Below, one piece after another: positions 9,169-18,307 of a stretch of DNA of 45,242 bases (its first letter is position 1; each line of letters begins with the position of its first letter). The notes beneath the pieces are model-generated. The model saw only the letters and a program-made list of their open reading frames with translations, did no database searches and was not told the DNA's origin. The translations under genes and the position numbers were made by a program. Source of the DNA: Lapidilactobacillus achengensis (GTDB taxonomy: Bacteria > Bacillota > Bacilli > Lactobacillales > Lactobacillaceae); contig NZ_RHOV01000020.1 of assembly GCF_003946655.1 (NCBI RefSeq), positions 1 to 45,242 on the forward strand. The letters are read 5' to 3'.

Positions 9169-9180
9169 GAAAACGCTTTA
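9169..9180 (-). promoter_or_regulatory. cre-like catabolite site
   Basis: On the minus strand the core AAAGCGTTTTC matches the central 11 positions of the CcpA cre consensus; the outer TG/A positions differ. It lies about 90 bp upstream of the first permease gene, a sensible place for carbon catabolite control. Confidence 0.5.
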
Positions 9181-9309
9181 TTTTTCAAAGATTATGTGCC
9201 AATTTTGCCAGTCTAACGACGAAAAGATGTCTAGACAGAGCGCAGCACAACGGGTTGACTTTGAGTATTCGCCTGGCAAAAGTAGGTTGGCCGCAGCTTG
9301 CGCTGCGCG

Positions 9310-9518
9310 TGGCGTTGGTGGTGGGCAGATGTGGTGGGGCTCCAGGTCGGGCTGGGGGTGGTGGAACGCGGCGGGCACGATTTTGAGCTTTTCGGAAACC
9401 CGCCGAAAAGCTCAAAACTCGGCCTTATTGTAGGCGATAAATCGCCAACAATAATATCGCGGCTGACTCACCCCCAGCCCGACCTTCCGCCAGACGAGTA
9501 AACGAACCACCAACGCCA
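9310..9518 (+). repeat. Y1 structured repeat, copy b
   Basis: TGGCGTTGGTGG (9310-9321) and CCACCAACGCCA (9507-9518) bound it. The inner stem GGTCGGGCTGGGGGT pairs with ACCCCCAGCCCGACC. Inside, hairpin B (TTTTGAGCTTTTCGG..CCGAAAAGCTCAAAA) comes first, then hairpin A (TTATTGTAGGCG..CGCCAACAATAA). The left flank is CTTGCGCTGCG and the right flank CTCCGCTCCAGCCGCTC; both flanks are shared with Y3 copies. Confidence 0.88.
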
Positions 9519-9901
9519 CGCTCCGCTCCAGCCGCTCTACGTTACAACAGCCGTTTGAGCACTCACGCCGGCTGGCAAGCTATGGTCAATTGATGGTGAT
9601 CCACGCAACTGACGACCGTGGTTAGTGGTTACCAGCTTTGAATTGGTGACGCCAGAATAGTTTTCCTGATGAACTAAGGCAAGTTCTGGATGAATTAGCT
9701 GAATCGGTCGGTATCCTGCCAAGAATTGTTGAGGGAACTGGTAAAGATTTCCCGCCAACGCAAACTGTACCAACCGGCTATAATCCGCATCAGTTGATGT
9801 TGCCGCACCACCAAAAAAGGGCGATTGTTTTGACCACCACACTTACCAAACCACTTCGTCCGATGCGTCGCTCCGATTGCAGATAAGCTCAATTCTGCCT
9901 A
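9519..9901 (+). repeat. L linker module, full-length copy
   Basis: About 380 bp, clearly related along its length to 21986-22362: shared blocks include GTTTGAGCACTCACGCC, CAAGCTATGGTCAATTGATG, GTGGTTAGTGGTTAC, CTGATGAACT and CAATTCTGCCTAGCAACC. Short minus-strand ORFs occur, but frames are not kept convincingly between copies. I see no recognisable protein. It always leads into a Y2 unit. Confidence 0.75.
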
Positions 9902-10059
9902 GCAACCGCCTCAGGACGTGTGGCTCAGCGGTGAGATTATTCTTAGCGATTTATCGCTTAGAATAAGGCCTGATTTTGAGACAAGCCGCTGGGCTTGCGG
10001 CTTGTCTCAAAACAGTGCCCACCGCGTTCCAGCCACGACAAACGTCCTGAGGCGGTTGC
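9902..10059 (+). repeat. Y2 structured repeat, copy a
   Basis: Arms GCAACCGCCTCAGGACGT and ACGTCCTGAGGCGGTTGC are exact complements. Hairpin A is TTATTCTTAGCG..CGCTTAGAATAA with one T-T mismatch. Hairpin B is TTTTGAGACAAGCCGC..GCGGCTTGTCTCAAAA, fully paired. A C-rich tail (GTCCCCACCAAACCCACC) follows, as in the other Y2 copies. Confidence 0.9.
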
Positions 10060-10137
10060 GTCCCCACCAAACCCACCCACACCTGCAATCAGGCAATGCA
10101 CTAACTCCAGAAGCGCTGCTTTACAAAAAAACAAGAC

Positions 10138-10168
10138 AAAAAAACCGCCTACCCAACGGATAGACGGT
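10138..10168 (-). terminator. Terminator of the glycolytic operon (after eno)
   Basis: On the minus strand ACCGTCTATCC, GTT, GGGTAGGCGGT then seven T. A second small hairpin (TTAGCTTCC..GAAGCTAA) lies between it and the eno stop. Confidence 0.9.
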
Positions 10169-10190
10169 CATTAGCTTCACAGGAAGCTAA

Positions 10191-11522
<1,332 letters not shown>

Positions 11523-11530
11523 TTACATTC

Positions 11531-11560
11531 ATTATAGTACCAAATTTTAGTGTTGTTTAA
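11531..11560 (-). promoter_or_regulatory. Possible eno-specific promoter
   Basis: On the minus strand TTAAAC, an 18-bp spacer and a perfect TATAAT (top-strand ATTATA at 11531-11536) lie between tpiA and eno. The -35 is poor. It overlaps a small hairpin (GTGTT..AACAC). Confidence 0.4.
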
Positions 11561-11575
11561 CACTCCAAAGCGGCA

Positions 11576-12331
11576 TTATTTTTGGTAGTTGACCAAGGCT
11601 AAAAATGATTCAGGAATCATGCTAGCACCACCGACTAAACCACCATCGATGTCAGGTTTAGCCATTAATTCCTGCACATTAGCTGGCTTAACAGAACCAC
11701 CATATTGGATCCGAACGTTCTCAGCAGTTTGTTCATTATACAATGACTTCACGGCTTCACGGATCTCATGGCACATTTCTTGAGCTTGGTCAGAGCTGGC
11801 GGTTTTGCCAGTCCCAATGGCCCAGATTGGTTCGTAAGCGATCACTAATTTAGAAACTTCTTCAGCGGACAAGCCAGCCAAAGCAGCCTTGATTTGACCA
11901 ACGACCCAGTCAACTTCATGGCCAGCTTCACGTGTTTCCAACGTTTCGCCACAGCAAATGATCGGCAACATTTTGTTACGGAAAATCGCTTTCGCCTTTT
12001 TGTTGATGTCTTCGTCAGTTTCGTGGAAATATTGGCGACGTTCTGAGTGACCGATGACCACATAGTCAACGCCCATTTCAGCTAACGCTTTCGGTGAAGT
12101 TTCACCGGTATAAGCGCCTTCGTCTTCAAAATAACAGTTTTCAGCGGCAACCTTTAAAGCAGAATCCTTGGAGAACCATACTAATGCGTTTAAGTCGATC
12201 GCAGGCGCAGCAATAACTGATTCAACTTGCGCTGGATCTGGTAATTGGCCTTTGATTGCTTCCAAGAAAGCCTGTGTTTCTTGAGGATTCTTGTTCATTT
12301 TCCAGTTACCGGCAATGATTGGTGTACGCAA
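11576..12331 (-). CDS. tpiA: Triose-phosphate isomerase
   Basis: A 251-residue TIM-barrel enzyme interconverting dihydroxyacetone phosphate and glyceraldehyde-3-phosphate. Lys11 in GNWKMNK, the catalytic His in IGHSERR and the catalytic Glu in [11 protein letters not shown] are present, as is the phosphate loop GGSVKPAN. The start is TTG at 12331, giving the canonical [13 protein letters not shown], with GAGGTG seven bases before it; the rare start may tune its output relative to neighbours. It lies 31 bp after pgk. Confidence 0.98.
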   Translation of the reverse strand: MRTPIIAGNWKMNKNPQETQAFLEAIKGQLPDPAQVESVIAAPAIDLNALVWFSKDSALKVAAENCYFEDEGAYTGETSPKALAEMGVDYVVIGHSERRQYFHETDEDINKKAKAIFRNKMLPIICCGETLETREAGHEVDWVVGQIKAALAGLSAEEVSKLVIAYEPIWAIGTGKTASSDQAQEMCHEIREAVKSLYNEQTAENVRIQYGGSVKPANVQELMAKPDIDGGLVGGASMIPESFLALVNYQK

Positions 12332-12362
12332 TATCTTTCACCTCAAAAATTATTTTTGGAAA

Positions 12363-13574
12363 TTATTTCTCGGAAATAGCAGCGATACCTGGCAAGGTCT
12401 TGCCTTCCAAGTATTCAAGTGAAGCGCCGCCACCTGTTGAGATATGAGTGATCTGGTCAGCGATGCCTAATTGGATCGCGGCCGCAGCGGAATCACCACC
12501 ACCGATGATTGTCGTGGCGCCAGTCAAAGCACCTAAAGCCCGACCAACTTCCAAAGTACCTTCGGCGTAATTGCTCATTTCAAACGCACCCATTGGGCCG
12601 TTCCAAACAACCGTCTTCGCGTCTTTCAAGATATCCTTGAACAACGTGATCGTCTTAGGACCGATGTCTAAGCCCATTTCGTTGTCAGGAATATCATCGC
12701 CAACGATTTCATGAGCGGCATCATTTGAAAAGTCAGTTGCGGCAACGTTATCAACTGGTAAAACCAGTTTGTCGCCAGCCTTAGCTAACAGTTCTTTCGC
12801 CAATTCAAGCTTGTCAGCTTCAAACAATGACTTGCCGATCTGGTAGCCTTTTGCCGCCAAGAAAGTATAAGCCATGCCTCCGCCGATCAAGATATGATCT
12901 GACTTAGGAATCAAGTTTTCGATCACGCCGATCTTATCAGAAACCTTAGCGCCACCTAAGATGGTCACGAAAGGATGAACTGGTTTATCAACGGCGGTGC
13001 CTAAGAACTTGATTTCTTTTTCCATCAAGAAGCCAGCAGCAGCAGGCTTGTTAGCAGCCTTCATCGCTGTGGCGATCCCCACGTTAGAAGCGTGAGCGCG
13101 ATGTGCGGTACCGAAAGCGTCGTTAACATAAACGTCGCCTAAGGATGCCCAATATTCGCCTAACTTAGGATCATTCTTGGATTCGCGTTTGCCGAAATCA
13201 TTGTCGATATCTTGGAAACGGGTATTTTCCATTAAGATCACATCGCCATCAGCCATTGCGTTGATCGCGTCTTCTAATTCAGCACCTTCATTGACCGGCA
13301 CGAATTTAACATCCTTGCCTAACAATTCAGCCAAACGAGCCGCAACGGGACGTAAGCTTAATTTCTTCTTATCGTCGTCGCTCTTGATCCGGCCTAAGTG
13401 AGAAAGTAAGATGGCTTTGCCACCATTGTCGATTACATATTTGATCGTAGGTAAAGCGGCAACGATCCGGTTATCATTACCAATCACGCCGTCTTTGATC
13501 GGCACATTAAAGTCGACCCGGATCAAAACTTTTTTGTCTTTAACGTTAACGTCAGAAACGATTAATTTTGCCAT
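12363..13574 (-). CDS. pgk: Phosphoglycerate kinase
   Basis: A 403-residue kinase making ATP from 1,3-bisphosphoglycerate. The N-terminal signature [16 protein letters not shown], the substrate-site segment LLSHLGRIK, and the C-terminal GGGDSAAAA and STGGGASLE loops are intact. The ribosome site GGAGG precedes the ATG. The 98-bp gap to gap carries a hairpin that may let some transcripts stop after gap. Confidence 0.98.
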   Translation of the reverse strand: MAKLIVSDVNVKDKKVLIRVDFNVPIKDGVIGNDNRIVAALPTIKYVIDNGGKAILLSHLGRIKSDDDKKKLSLRPVAARLAELLGKDVKFVPVNEGAELEDAINAMADGDVILMENTRFQDIDNDFGKRESKNDPKLGEYWASLGDVYVNDAFGTAHRAHASNVGIATAMKAANKPAAAGFLMEKEIKFLGTAVDKPVHPFVTILGGAKVSDKIGVIENLIPKSDHILIGGGMAYTFLAAKGYQIGKSLFEADKLELAKELLAKAGDKLVLPVDNVAATDFSNDAAHEIVGDDIPDNEMGLDIGPKTITLFKDILKDAKTVVWNGPMGAFEMSNYAEGTLEVGRALGALTGATTIIGGGDSAAAAIQLGIADQITHISTGGGASLEYLEGKTLPGIAAISEK

Positions 13575-13605
13575 TTGTGGACAACCTCCGTAAAGAATTC
13601 ATGAT

Positions 13606-13636
13606 AAAAGGCGAAAGGAGTCAACCTCCCTCCGCC
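13606..13636 (-). terminator. Hairpin between gap and pgk (partial terminator)
   Basis: On the minus strand GGCGGAGGGAG pairs imperfectly with CTCCTTTCGCC, then TTTT. It could act as an attenuator giving gap more transcript than the genes behind it. Confidence 0.6.
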
Positions 13637-13672
13637 TCAAAAAAATCGAAACTCTAAAATGTTAGCAAACTA

Positions 13673-14698
13673 TTAAAGAGATGCGAATTTCAATAAAGTA
13701 CGAACCATTTGGCAAGTAAAGCCGTATTCGTTGTCATACCAAGCAACAGTCTTAACCAATTGGTGATCACCTGAAGTTGTTACTTCAGTTTGAGTTGGGT
13801 CAAAGATTGAGCCGTAAGTTGTGCCAACAATGTCAGAAGAAACAACTTCGTCTTCGTTGTAACCGAATGAAGGGTTGTCGATCGTATACTTCTTAACAGC
13901 TTCGTTGATTTCGTCAGCGTCTTTAACTTTCTTGCCTAAGATTGCAACTAATTCTGTTTCAGAACCATCAGGCACACCAACACGTTGTGCATGACCTTGT
14001 AACTTGCCGTTCAATTCAGGTAATACCAAACCGATAGCTTTAGCAGCACCAGTTGAGTGAGGAATTGTGTTAACAGCAGCAGCACGGGCATTGCGACGAT
14101 TGCCTTTACGGTCTGGGCCGTCAAGAATCAATTGAGTTGCAGTGTAAGCATGGATTGTTGTCATGGTACCAACTTCGATACCAAATTCATTGTTCAATGC
14201 TTGTGCGAATGGTGCCAATGAGTTTGTTGTACATGAGCCTGCAGATACAATTGTATCGTCAGAAGTCAAAGTATCATCGTTTACGCTATAAACGATAGTC
14301 TTAAGATCGCTACCAGCAGGAGCTGAGATCAAGACACGCTTAGCGCCGGCCTTCAAGTGAGCTGAAGCCTTTTCTTTAGAAGTGTAGAAACCAGTACATT
14401 CAAGTACGAAGTCTACGCCATCGTTTGCAACCCAAGGAATTTTGTCTGCTTGTGGTTCTGAGTAAACACGATATGACTTACCGTTAACAACGATTGAGTC
14501 TTCAGTCGCACTAACTTCAGCATCCAAAGTGCCATGAGTTGAATCATATTTCAATAAGTGAGCCAACATAGCTGGTGAAGTCAAGTCGTTGATTGCAACT
14601 ACTTCGATTTCATTTGATTCAGCACCCAAGTCCAAAATACGGCGGAATGCCAAACGTCCGATACGTCCGAAACCGTTAATACCAATCTTTACAGTCAT
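13673..14698 (-). CDS. gap: Glyceraldehyde-3-phosphate dehydrogenase
   Basis: A 341-residue NAD-dependent glycolytic GAPDH. The Rossmann start [17 protein letters not shown], the catalytic Cys in [12 protein letters not shown] (about residue 155), HAYTATQ, and the C-terminal [15 protein letters not shown] are all visible. The ATG follows GGAGG. It lies 35 bp after cggR, so regulator and enzyme share a transcript. Confidence 0.99.
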   Translation of the reverse strand: MTVKIGINGFGRIGRLAFRRILDLGAESNEIEVVAINDLTSPAMLAHLLKYDSTHGTLDAEVSATEDSIVVNGKSYRVYSEPQADKIPWVANDGVDFVLECTGFYTSKEKASAHLKAGAKRVLISAPAGSDLKTIVYSVNDDTLTSDDTIVSAGSCTTNSLAPFAQALNNEFGIEVGTMTTIHAYTATQLILDGPDRKGNRRNARAAAVNTIPHSTGAAKAIGLVLPELNGKLQGHAQRVGVPDGSETELVAILGKKVKDADEINEAVKKYTIDNPSFGYNEDEVVSSDIVGTTYGSIFDPTQTEVTTSGDHQLVKTVAWYDNEYGFTCQMVRTLLKFASL

Positions 14699-14733
14699 AC
14701 AAAATTTCCTCCTTCAGGAAATAAAAAATTTCT

Positions 14734-15771
14734 TTAAAAGGTTGCCCCTTTTAAAAGCGAGTTAGCAGCGCCCTCATCCGTGATCAACCACGTTTGTTGC
14801 GGCGCGTTGTGCATGTAAGCGCGAATCGCTTTGGCCTTATTCTGGCCCGCCGCGATGGCGAATACATAAGGAACTTCAGTAAGATCCGGGATCTGTAAGC
14901 CGATCCGCGGTATCTTGTAAACAACTTGACCACTTTCATCGAAGAAATCGCCGAAAGCCTCGGCAACTGCCTGCTTTTCCTGCAATTCTCCAATGATCTC
15001 CGCCGACATATTACGGCGCTGAGCCATGGTCATCGCCTCACCGATGCTGTGGATCACCACATTGGCTTGGCCGATCAAATCAAGAACCGACTTGATCGAT
15101 GGTTCTTGGAGCAGCGGCTGATAGGTCCGCTCGCTGATGTCCTCGGGAACATACAAGCTCCGGTGCCGACCACCAGTTTGCTTGGCCATTTCCGAGCAGA
15201 TCGCATTGGCCTGAATATCGACCAGTTCGCCAACACCGCCACGGGCAGGTACGAACAACAAATCACGTTGTTTCGCCAAGGCCGGTGTTAATTCTTTGGC
15301 CATCACCGCCATGGTGGTGCCACCCATTGCGGCGATGATATTCTCGCCATCAGGTAACAGCACCGCCAAGGTCTTATTCAACAGCTGACCCATGGATTCC
15401 AGCACCCGCGGTTGCGAATCACAATCGCCGGAAACGATCAAGACATGGTCAATTCCCAAGACGTCGGCTAAGCGCCGCTCCTTCTTCGGAAATCCCAGTA
15501 AATCAGACATGAGATCATCGAGTTTGCCGAGAATCTCCCGGCCACTCTCCGTTAATACCATACCTAATTTCGAGGAATTTATCAATCCTGAAGCTTTCAA
15601 AATGTTAGTTTCTGTTCGTAGTCCACGCTCGCTGAGCCCAAGCTCTTGAGCCAGCGTGCGCCGGCCAACAGGTTCTAGCCATTGGATCCGCTGCAAGATC
15701 AAATACCGCTGTCTGATCGTATTCAAGAAACCCGGGGCGATCGTATCCAACCACGTTAAGTCATTCTGCAT
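14734..15771 (-). CDS. cggR: Central glycolytic genes regulator
   Basis: A 345-residue SorC/DeoR-type repressor. An N-terminal winged helix-turn-helix (about residues 20-65: RRTLAQELGLSERGLRTETNILK) is followed by a sugar-phosphate sensing domain (VPARGGVGELVDIQANAICSEMA, then PRIGLQIPDL). In Bacillus, CggR represses the gap operon and is released by fructose-1,6-bisphosphate. The ATG at 15771 follows a GTG at 15774; GAAAGGT lies upstream. A matching operator is present in its leader, so it probably represses itself and the four genes after it. Confidence 0.95.
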   Translation of the reverse strand: MQNDLTWLDTIAPGFLNTIRQRYLILQRIQWLEPVGRRTLAQELGLSERGLRTETNILKASGLINSSKLGMVLTESGREILGKLDDLMSDLLGFPKKERRLADVLGIDHVLIVSGDCDSQPRVLESMGQLLNKTLAVLLPDGENIIAAMGGTTMAVMAKELTPALAKQRDLLFVPARGGVGELVDIQANAICSEMAKQTGGRHRSLYVPEDISERTYQPLLQEPSIKSVLDLIGQANVVIHSIGEAMTMAQRRNMSAEIIGELQEKQAVAEAFGDFFDESGQVVYKIPRIGLQIPDLTEVPYVFAIAAGQNKAKAIRAYMHNAPQQTWLITDEGAANSLLKGATF

Positions 15772-15792
15772 CACAGCCAGACCTTTCAGTGG

Positions 15793-15828
15793 GACAAGAA
15801 TCGTCCAACGGTGTCATATTGCGACCCA
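15793..15828 (-). promoter_or_regulatory. CggR operator
   Basis: Minus strand: TGGGTC-N6-TGAC-N4-TTGGAC-N6-TGTC, two half units exactly 20 bp apart. This is the layout of the Bacillus operator (CGGGAC-N6-TGTC repeated at 20 bp). It lies about 50 bp after the expected transcription start, a roadblock position. Confidence 0.8.
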
Positions 15829-15887
15829 TCAGTGCCAAAAAATATAGCGTTGATCAAAAGTCTTACCCTATCTCAAGCACCGAAATC

Positions 15888-15916
15888 ATTATAACAATTG
15901 TGATTTTCATTTGCAA
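15888..15916 (-). promoter_or_regulatory. Promoter of the cggR-gap-pgk-tpiA-eno operon
   Basis: Minus strand TTGCAA, 17 bp, TATAAT. A cre-like string (TGCAACCGCTTTAT, 15921-15934) lies just upstream but fits poorly. From 15930 to 16100 I see nothing else. Confidence 0.8.
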
Positions 15917-16120
15917 GATTTGCAACCGCTTTATCAGGAATTTCCTGAAAATTTCACGATTTAAACTTATCAAGAGCATGATCGATTGCTGTGATCACGG
16001 GTTTTTCGCCCTTCCTTCATTAAAACGTCAAGATCTACTGTGCGACTCAACTGGCTAAAGTGGAAGAAACTAGGCTAGCGCGCATGACGTTTCTACAATG
16101 TCCCCAGCTTGCGCTGCGCG

Positions 16121-16290
16121 TGGCGTTGGTTGTTGACAGGTGTGGTGGGGCTCCAGGTCGGGCTGGGGGTGGTGGAACGCTGCGGGCACGATTTTGAGCT
16201 TTTCGGAAGTGCGCCGAAAATCTCAAAACTCGGCCTTATTGTAGGCGATAAATCGCCAACAATAATATCGCGGCTGACTCACCCCCAGCG
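16121..16290 (+). repeat. Y1 structured repeat, copy c (3' truncated)
   Basis: It begins with TGGCGTTGGTTG and keeps hairpins B and A, but breaks off inside the second stem arm (ACCCCCAGC, then unrelated GAGCGCG). The terminal CCACCAACGCCA is missing. An HP unit follows at once. Confidence 0.8.
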
Positions 16291-16296
16291 AGCGCG

Positions 16297-16409
16297 AAAC
16301 ACAATGAGTTGACTTCGAGCATTAACCTAGTCAGGATTTTAGAGGCCGGTCTTAGCCTCCAGAAGCCTGACGTAGTTAAGCGCAGAAGTCAGTTGTGTGG
16401 AGCACGTTT
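16297..16409 (+). repeat. HP repeat, array unit 1 (diverged)
   Basis: The outer arms have changed together relative to the other units: CACAATGAGTTGACTTC pairs with GAAGTCAGTTGTGTG. Inner arms TAACCTAGTCAGGATTTT and CCTGACGTAGTTAAG also pair. Confidence 0.75.
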
Positions 16410-16417
16410 CAACGCCA

Positions 16418-16533
16418 GAGTGTGAGCCGACCCGGGTAGCTCCTGAGCATTAGCCTAGCAATTGTTTTGGAAGCCGCACTTTGCTTCCGGAACAATCGCG
16501 TAGCTAAGCGCAGGGAGCTAGGTCGGCGAACAC
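16418..16533 (+). repeat. HP repeat, array unit 2
   Basis: GTGTGAGCCGACC pairs with GGTCGGCGAACAC; TAGCTCCT with AGGGAGCTA; GCATTAGCCTAGCAATTG with CAATCGCGTAGCTAAGC. The TTTTGG against CCGGAA segment pairs by G-U wobbles only if this strand is the RNA. Confidence 0.85.
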
Positions 16534-16545
16534 GTTTCAACGCCA

Positions 16546-16662
16546 GAGTGTGAACCCAACCTGGTCAGCTTCTGAGCATTAGCCTAGCAACTATTTTGGA
16601 GGCTGGTCTATGCTTCCAGAATAATTGCGTAGCTAAGCGGAAGAAGCTAGGTCGGTGAACAC
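16546..16662 (+). repeat. HP repeat, array unit 3
   Basis: It starts 128 bp after unit 2. The linker between units is CGTTTCAACGCCA. It is nearly identical to unit 4, so the pair arose by recent duplication. Confidence 0.85.
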
Positions 16663-16674
16663 GTTTCAACGCCA

Positions 16675-16790
16675 GAGTGTGAGCCGACCTGGTCAGCTTC
16701 TGAGCATTAGCCTAGCAACTATTTTGGAGGCTGGTCTATGCTTCCAGAATAATTGCGTAGCTAAGCGGAAGAAGCTAGGTCGGTGAACAC
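16675..16790 (+). repeat. HP repeat, array unit 4
   Basis: It starts 129 bp after unit 3 and is almost identical to it. It is followed by TGATGTCCGCGGCTTGCGCTGCG and then Y3 copy b. Confidence 0.85.
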
Positions 16791-16819
16791 GTTTCATTGA
16801 TGTCCGCGGCTTGCGCTGC

Positions 16820-16950
16820 GAAATTCGGGGTGAGCTCGCTGTGGGCGTCACTTTGAGCTTCGCGAAACCCGCGCGAATCTCAAAGCTGAGCCTTGTCCTA
16901 AGCGGCCAAGCCGCCAAGGACAATTTCACGGCGATCTCACCCCGAATTTC
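16820..16950 (+). repeat. Y3 structured repeat, copy b
   Basis: GAAATTCGGGGTGAG (16820-16834) and CTCACCCCGAATTTC (16936-16950) form the outer stem. Hairpin B (TTTGAGCTTCGCG..CGCGAATCTCAAA) then hairpin A (TTGTCCTAAGCGGC..GCCGCCAAGGACAA) lie inside. The flanks CTTGCGCTGCG and CTCCGCTTCAGCCGCTC match those of Y1 copy b. Confidence 0.88.
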
Positions 16951-17080
16951 TCCGCTTCAGCCGCTCAACGTTTTAACAGTCGTTTGAGCACTCACGCCAA
17001 TTGACAAGCTATGGCTACTTGACAAGCTATGGCTACTTGATGAGGTGCAACGCAATTAACGACCGTGGCCGGTATGTTTC
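16951..17080 (+). repeat. L linker module, 5' part only, with an 18-bp tandem duplication
   Basis: It matches the first ~120 bp of the L modules at 9519 and 21986 (GTTTGAGCACTCACGCC, AAGCTATGG, GCAATTAACG). An 18-bp unit, TTGACAAGCTATGGCTAC, occurs twice in tandem at 17001-17018 and 17019-17036. The rest of L is replaced by an HP unit. Confidence 0.75.
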
Positions 17081-17087
17081 AAAAGAA

Positions 17088-17204
17088 GAGCGAGAGCCAG
17101 CCTCGGTAGCTTCAGAACATTAGCCTAGCAACCATTTTGAAGGCTGGTCTATACCCCCCGGAATAGTTGCGTAGCTGCGCAGAAGATACTGGGCTGGTTA
17201 GCAC
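17088..17204 (+). repeat. HP repeat, diverged copy
   Basis: It begins GAGCGAGAGCCAGCC and ends GGCTGGTTAGCACG, with inner arms ATTAGCCTAGCAACC and AGTTGCGTAGC. The outer arms have drifted together (AGCCAGCC/GGCTGG). It is followed by a short piece of another end (GAGCGCGACCCAGCCCAGC). Confidence 0.7.
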
Positions 17205-17265
17205 GTTTCAAAAAAAGAGCGCGACCCAGCCCAGCACAGATGTCGGGGATAGCGAGCGCGTCCAG

Positions 17266-18192
17266 CTAGTCGCCAATGATCGTAAAACCGTAGTTACGAA
17301 TATGCTGTTTCAATAGGACCAAGTATTCTGTCGCCAGGGCACTTAATTCGATTTTCTTATGCGTCAAGTACCCTAAGGTCATCGAATCCGGCACATCCAA
17401 GGGAATCGCCACGATTTTCTCGTCATTGAGTTCACTGCTGATGATGCCACTGCTGATGGTATAGCCATTCAGTCCGACCATTAAGTTGAAAATCGTCGCT
17501 CGGTCACTGATCTGGATCTGCTTTTTGTGGGGCATGGTGCTCAAGATTTCCTCGGCAAAATAAAACGAATTATTCTCCCCTTGTTCATAAGAAAGATAGG
17601 GATAGTCAGTCAGATCGGCCAAAGTCAGGCGAGCTTTACTGGTCAGTGGATTATCCCGTCCGACGAAAACATGCGGCTGAGCCACGAAAAGTGGTGTGAA
17701 GCTCAAATCCTTCTCGGCAATCAACCGCGTCAGCACCGCTCGATTAAACTGATTCAAGTAGATCACCCCGATCTCACTACGAAAAGTTTGAATATCATCT
17801 AGAACGTTTTGCGTTTGCGTCTCCCGCAAGGTGAATTGATATTCATCTTGACCGATCCGCTTGACCAGCTCGACAAAAGCGTGGACCACAAAGGCGTAAT
17901 GCTGCCCAGAAACACTGAAGACATGCTTGCGGACCACCTCCACATTGAAATGGTCATTCAATAAATTGACCTGATCCAAGATCCCACGAGCATAGTTCAG
18001 AAATTCGCGCCCCTCAGCTGTCAATGTGATTCCTAATTTACTACGATAAAATAATTGCAATTGATATTCCTTTTCCAACTCCTTCATCGCCTGAGACAAC
18101 GAGGGTTGGCTAATAAAGAGTTGTTTGGCGGCTTCATTGATCGAACCGGTCGCCGCGATTTTTTCTAAATAGGTTAATTGTTGGATGCGCAT
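17266..18192 (-). CDS. LysR-family regulator (MetR/CysB-like)
   Basis: A 308-residue LysR-type regulator. The N-terminal helix-turn-helix is clear (RIQQLTYLEKIAATGSINEAAKQLFISQPSLSQAMKELE, residues 2-40), followed by the effector-binding domain. ATG at 18192 follows GAGGGG. It is divergent from the MetE-like gene, and a Met-box-like sequence lies in the shared intergenic space, so control of methionine metabolism and of itself is the likely job. The effector is unknown. Confidence 0.88.
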   Translation of the reverse strand: MRIQQLTYLEKIAATGSINEAAKQLFISQPSLSQAMKELEKEYQLQLFYRSKLGITLTAEGREFLNYARGILDQVNLLNDHFNVEVVRKHVFSVSGQHYAFVVHAFVELVKRIGQDEYQFTLRETQTQNVLDDIQTFRSEIGVIYLNQFNRAVLTRLIAEKDLSFTPLFVAQPHVFVGRDNPLTSKARLTLADLTDYPYLSYEQGENNSFYFAEEILSTMPHKKQIQISDRATIFNLMVGLNGYTISSGIISSELNDEKIVAIPLDVPDSMTLGYLTHKKIELSALATEYLVLLKQHIRNYGFTIIGD

Positions 18193-18207
18193 GATTTGCC
18201 CCTCGGT

Positions 18208-18224
18208 TATAGTTTTTACCTATC
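18208..18224. promoter_or_regulatory. Met-box-like LysR site
   Basis: TATAGTTTTTACCTATC matches 13 of 16 fixed positions of the streptococcal MetR/MtaR box TATAGTTTnAAACTATA as I recall it. It is 16 bp upstream of the LysR gene start and 84 bp upstream of the MetE-like start, so it could serve both. Confidence 0.5.
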
Positions 18225-18307
18225 ATAGCACAAAGTTAACCGGTATTATCTATTATCTGAAAAACTTGCTATGATATCCTCAAGACTTAATTTCTGGAGG
18301 CTTTCCC

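Noticed and set aside
9298-9501. ORFs of 60-125 codons recurring in the Y1 repeats (also near 521, 16109 and 21490), with similar translated products
   Set aside because: The similarity follows from the DNA repeat. The changes between copies keep base pairing in stems and not codon sense, ORF ends differ, and no ribosome site is consistently placed.
15921-15934. cre site upstream of the cggR promoter
   Set aside because: TGCAACCGCTTTAT lacks the CA end and has a mismatch at the third position; too weak to list as a feature.
16297-16790. CRISPR array
   Set aside because: The regular period is of whole 115-bp hairpin units with a constant 12-13 bp linker. There are no unique spacers and no cas genes.
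18230-18307. T-box or S-box riboswitch before the MetE-like gene
   Set aside because: The leader is too short and lacks the T-box sequence or an S-box core.
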